Positions 63,151-64,000 of a stretch of DNA of 64,000 nucleotides are shown piece after piece (position 1 is the first letter of the stretch; the number at the start of each line of letters is the position of its first letter). The notes under the pieces are model-generated. The model saw nothing but the letters and a program-made list of their open reading frames with translations, was not told the DNA's origin and searched no databases. The DNA is from Actinomycetaceae bacterium. GTDB lineage: Bacteria; Actinomycetota; Actinomycetes; Actinomycetales; Actinomycetaceae. Location: positions 62,001-126,000 of the forward strand of contig JAQYDG010000004.1 in the NCBI GenBank assembly GCA_028724265.1, given 5' to 3'. The translations under genes were made by a program, and so were the position numbers.

Positions 63151-64000
63151 CTAAGCTGCGGGCGCGTGATCAACAGTGAGCGCATACGACCCTAAGAGGA
63201 TCTTGAGATCGGTGAATAACGCGTTCGATGGCGTGACGTAGTAGCTCGGATCAACCTGCAAAATCGTCGTTATTCCAGGACGCCGCACGTGCAAACGCAC
63301 AGGAGCCTGGCCAGGATAAGAGCGCAAAATGTCAGTGAGTTTCTGCATCGTCTCGCGCGTACAGAACCGCTCTGCTAGAACAACATCCACCGGCGAATCT
63401 GGCAACGCATCCAAATTCGGAAAACTCAGCGTCCGTGCGGCCAGCTGCATACCGTTCTCGCGCTGGGATACTCGGCACGAGAGCGAGGCAACAGTATCCG
63501 TTTTCAGTTGAGCAGCCACCTGCTCATAGGTTTTCGGGAACACATTCACGTCTACGCTTCCCGTCAAATCCTCCAAGGTGAGTGTGGCCCAGAGCTTCCC
63601 ATTCTTCTTTGAGACACGTGGCTGAATCGACGTAATCAGACCGCACAGCTGCACCTGCTGTCCATCGGGAATGTTCTCGTCATTCTCCAGCTGAACCACA
63701 CTCACATCAGCGTTGCGCGTCAGAATATGCTCCAGACCTGAAAGTGGATGATCGGATACATATAGCCCGAGCATCTCCTTCTCCAGAGCCAACTTGTGCT
63801 TCTTATCCCATTCGGGGACATCCGGTACTTTGAGCGCAACAGCATCTGCGTCGCTCTGAGCCGCGGCACCGCCAAAGAGGTCAAACTGCCCCATCGCCTC
63901 GTTGCGTTTCACGCCCATCATGGCATCCACAGACTCGTCTGCAATCGCAAGCAGTGCGGAGCGCCGTTCACCTAAGGAATCAAAAGCGCCCGCCTTAATC
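63151..64000 (-). CDS. dnaE: DNA polymerase III alpha subunit (partial, C-terminal part)
   Basis: The frame is open from the right edge (IKAGAFDSLGERRSALLAI) to the TAG at 63151, giving 282 visible residues of the C-terminus of replicative DnaE. Clear elements: the helix-hairpin-helix region end, QFDLFGG (clamp-binding-like), PEWDKKHKLALEKEMLGLYVSDHPL, then the OB-fold domain with VQLCGLITSIQPRVSKKNGKLWATLTLEDLTG. The polymerase and PHP domains lie outside the window. Confidence 0.95.
   Translation of the reverse strand, partial: IKAGAFDSLGERRSALLAIADESVDAMMGVKRNEAMGQFDLFGGAAAQSDADAVALKVPDVPEWDKKHKLALEKEMLGLYVSDHPLSGLEHILTRNADVSVVQLENDENIPDGQQVQLCGLITSIQPRVSKKNGKLWATLTLEDLTGSVDVNVFPKTYEQVAAQLKTDTVASLSCRVSQRENGMQLAARTLSFPNLDALPDSPVDVVLAERFCTRETMQKLTDILRSYPGQAPVRLHVRRPGITTILQVDPSYYVTPSNALFTDLKILLGSYALTVDHAPAA

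Noticed and set aside
1..64000. CRISPR arrays, prophage, transposons, toxin-antitoxin or secondary-metabolite clusters
   Set aside because: No repeat-spacer pattern, transposase, integrase, phage structural gene, paired small toxin genes or biosynthetic core enzymes were found; the window is core chromosome.

Overview
The window is ordinary, densely packed chromosome from an actinobacterium. The evidence is a set of families largely confined to that phylum: SepH, DUF3159, an OB-fold/DUF3710/DUF4193 block, DUF3043, DUF4191, DUF3052, DUF4192, a PASTA kinase beside a polyprenyl synthase, a TrkA pair, and glnA1/glnE/glnA2. Base composition is moderate for the phylum (by eye in the mid-50s % GC). 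A FemAB-type transferase next to an ATP-grasp amino-acid ligase suggests a branched peptidoglycan cross-bridge. Together these point to Actinomycetaceae-like bacteria (Arcanobacterium/Trueperella/Actinotignum/Mobiluncus type), but genus and species cannot be read from this sequence. No prophage, insertion sequence, CRISPR array or integron was seen.

Layout. 1-5.1 kb: partial membrane permease, divergent TrkA pair, then the leftward DUF3159/OB-fold/DUF3710/DUF4193 block. 5.4-11.5 kb: sepH, thymidine kinase, a phosphodiesterase-like protein, and parC. 11.6-16.7 kb: likely cell-wall cross-bridge genes (FemAB transferase, DegT-type PLP enzyme, ATP-grasp ligase) coupled to mntH. 16.8-22.9 kb: YwiC-like protein, parE, the principal sigma factor, a DUF4192-like protein. 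23-28 kb: polyprenyl diphosphate synthase, PASTA Ser/Thr kinase, PPi-type phosphofructokinase. 28-35 kb: small unknowns, an FKBP lipoprotein, a degenerate glycerate-kinase-like protein, an M20 dipeptidase, DUF3043 and DUF4191. 35-44 kb: nitrogen block glnA1 / glnE / glnA2, interrupted by a purine nucleoside phosphorylase-permease pair, followed by map. 44.8-51.5 kb: rnpB, NIF3-like protein, tRNA-Val, DUF3052, a heterodimeric ABC exporter, a small lipoprotein, tRNA-Met. 51.7-58 kb: leftward dnaG-dgt-dusB-glyS. 58-61 kb: znuACB-zur with tandem Zur-like boxes. 61.4-64 kb: S4 protein, malic enzyme, and the 3' part of dnaE.

How the genes work together. Both topoisomerase IV subunits, the primase, the Pol III alpha C-terminus, a dGTPase and thymidine kinase cover replication and nucleotide supply. 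glnA1, its adenylyltransferase and a non-adenylylatable second GS-like enzyme cover nitrogen. The zinc operon carries its own repressor.

Two patterns cut across gene families. First, at least twelve genes have a TAnnnT-like or GATAAT -10 hexamer ending 6-7 nt before the start codon and, with one exception (parE), no Shine-Dalgarno sequence, implying widespread leaderless transcription. Second, many spacers hold short imperfect tandem repeats, and at three loci these span a stop codon with in-frame spacing, so the stop is duplicated. No clearly new multi-gene system was found. The most interesting items are the cross-bridge cluster, the stop-spanning repeats and the zinc operon control region.
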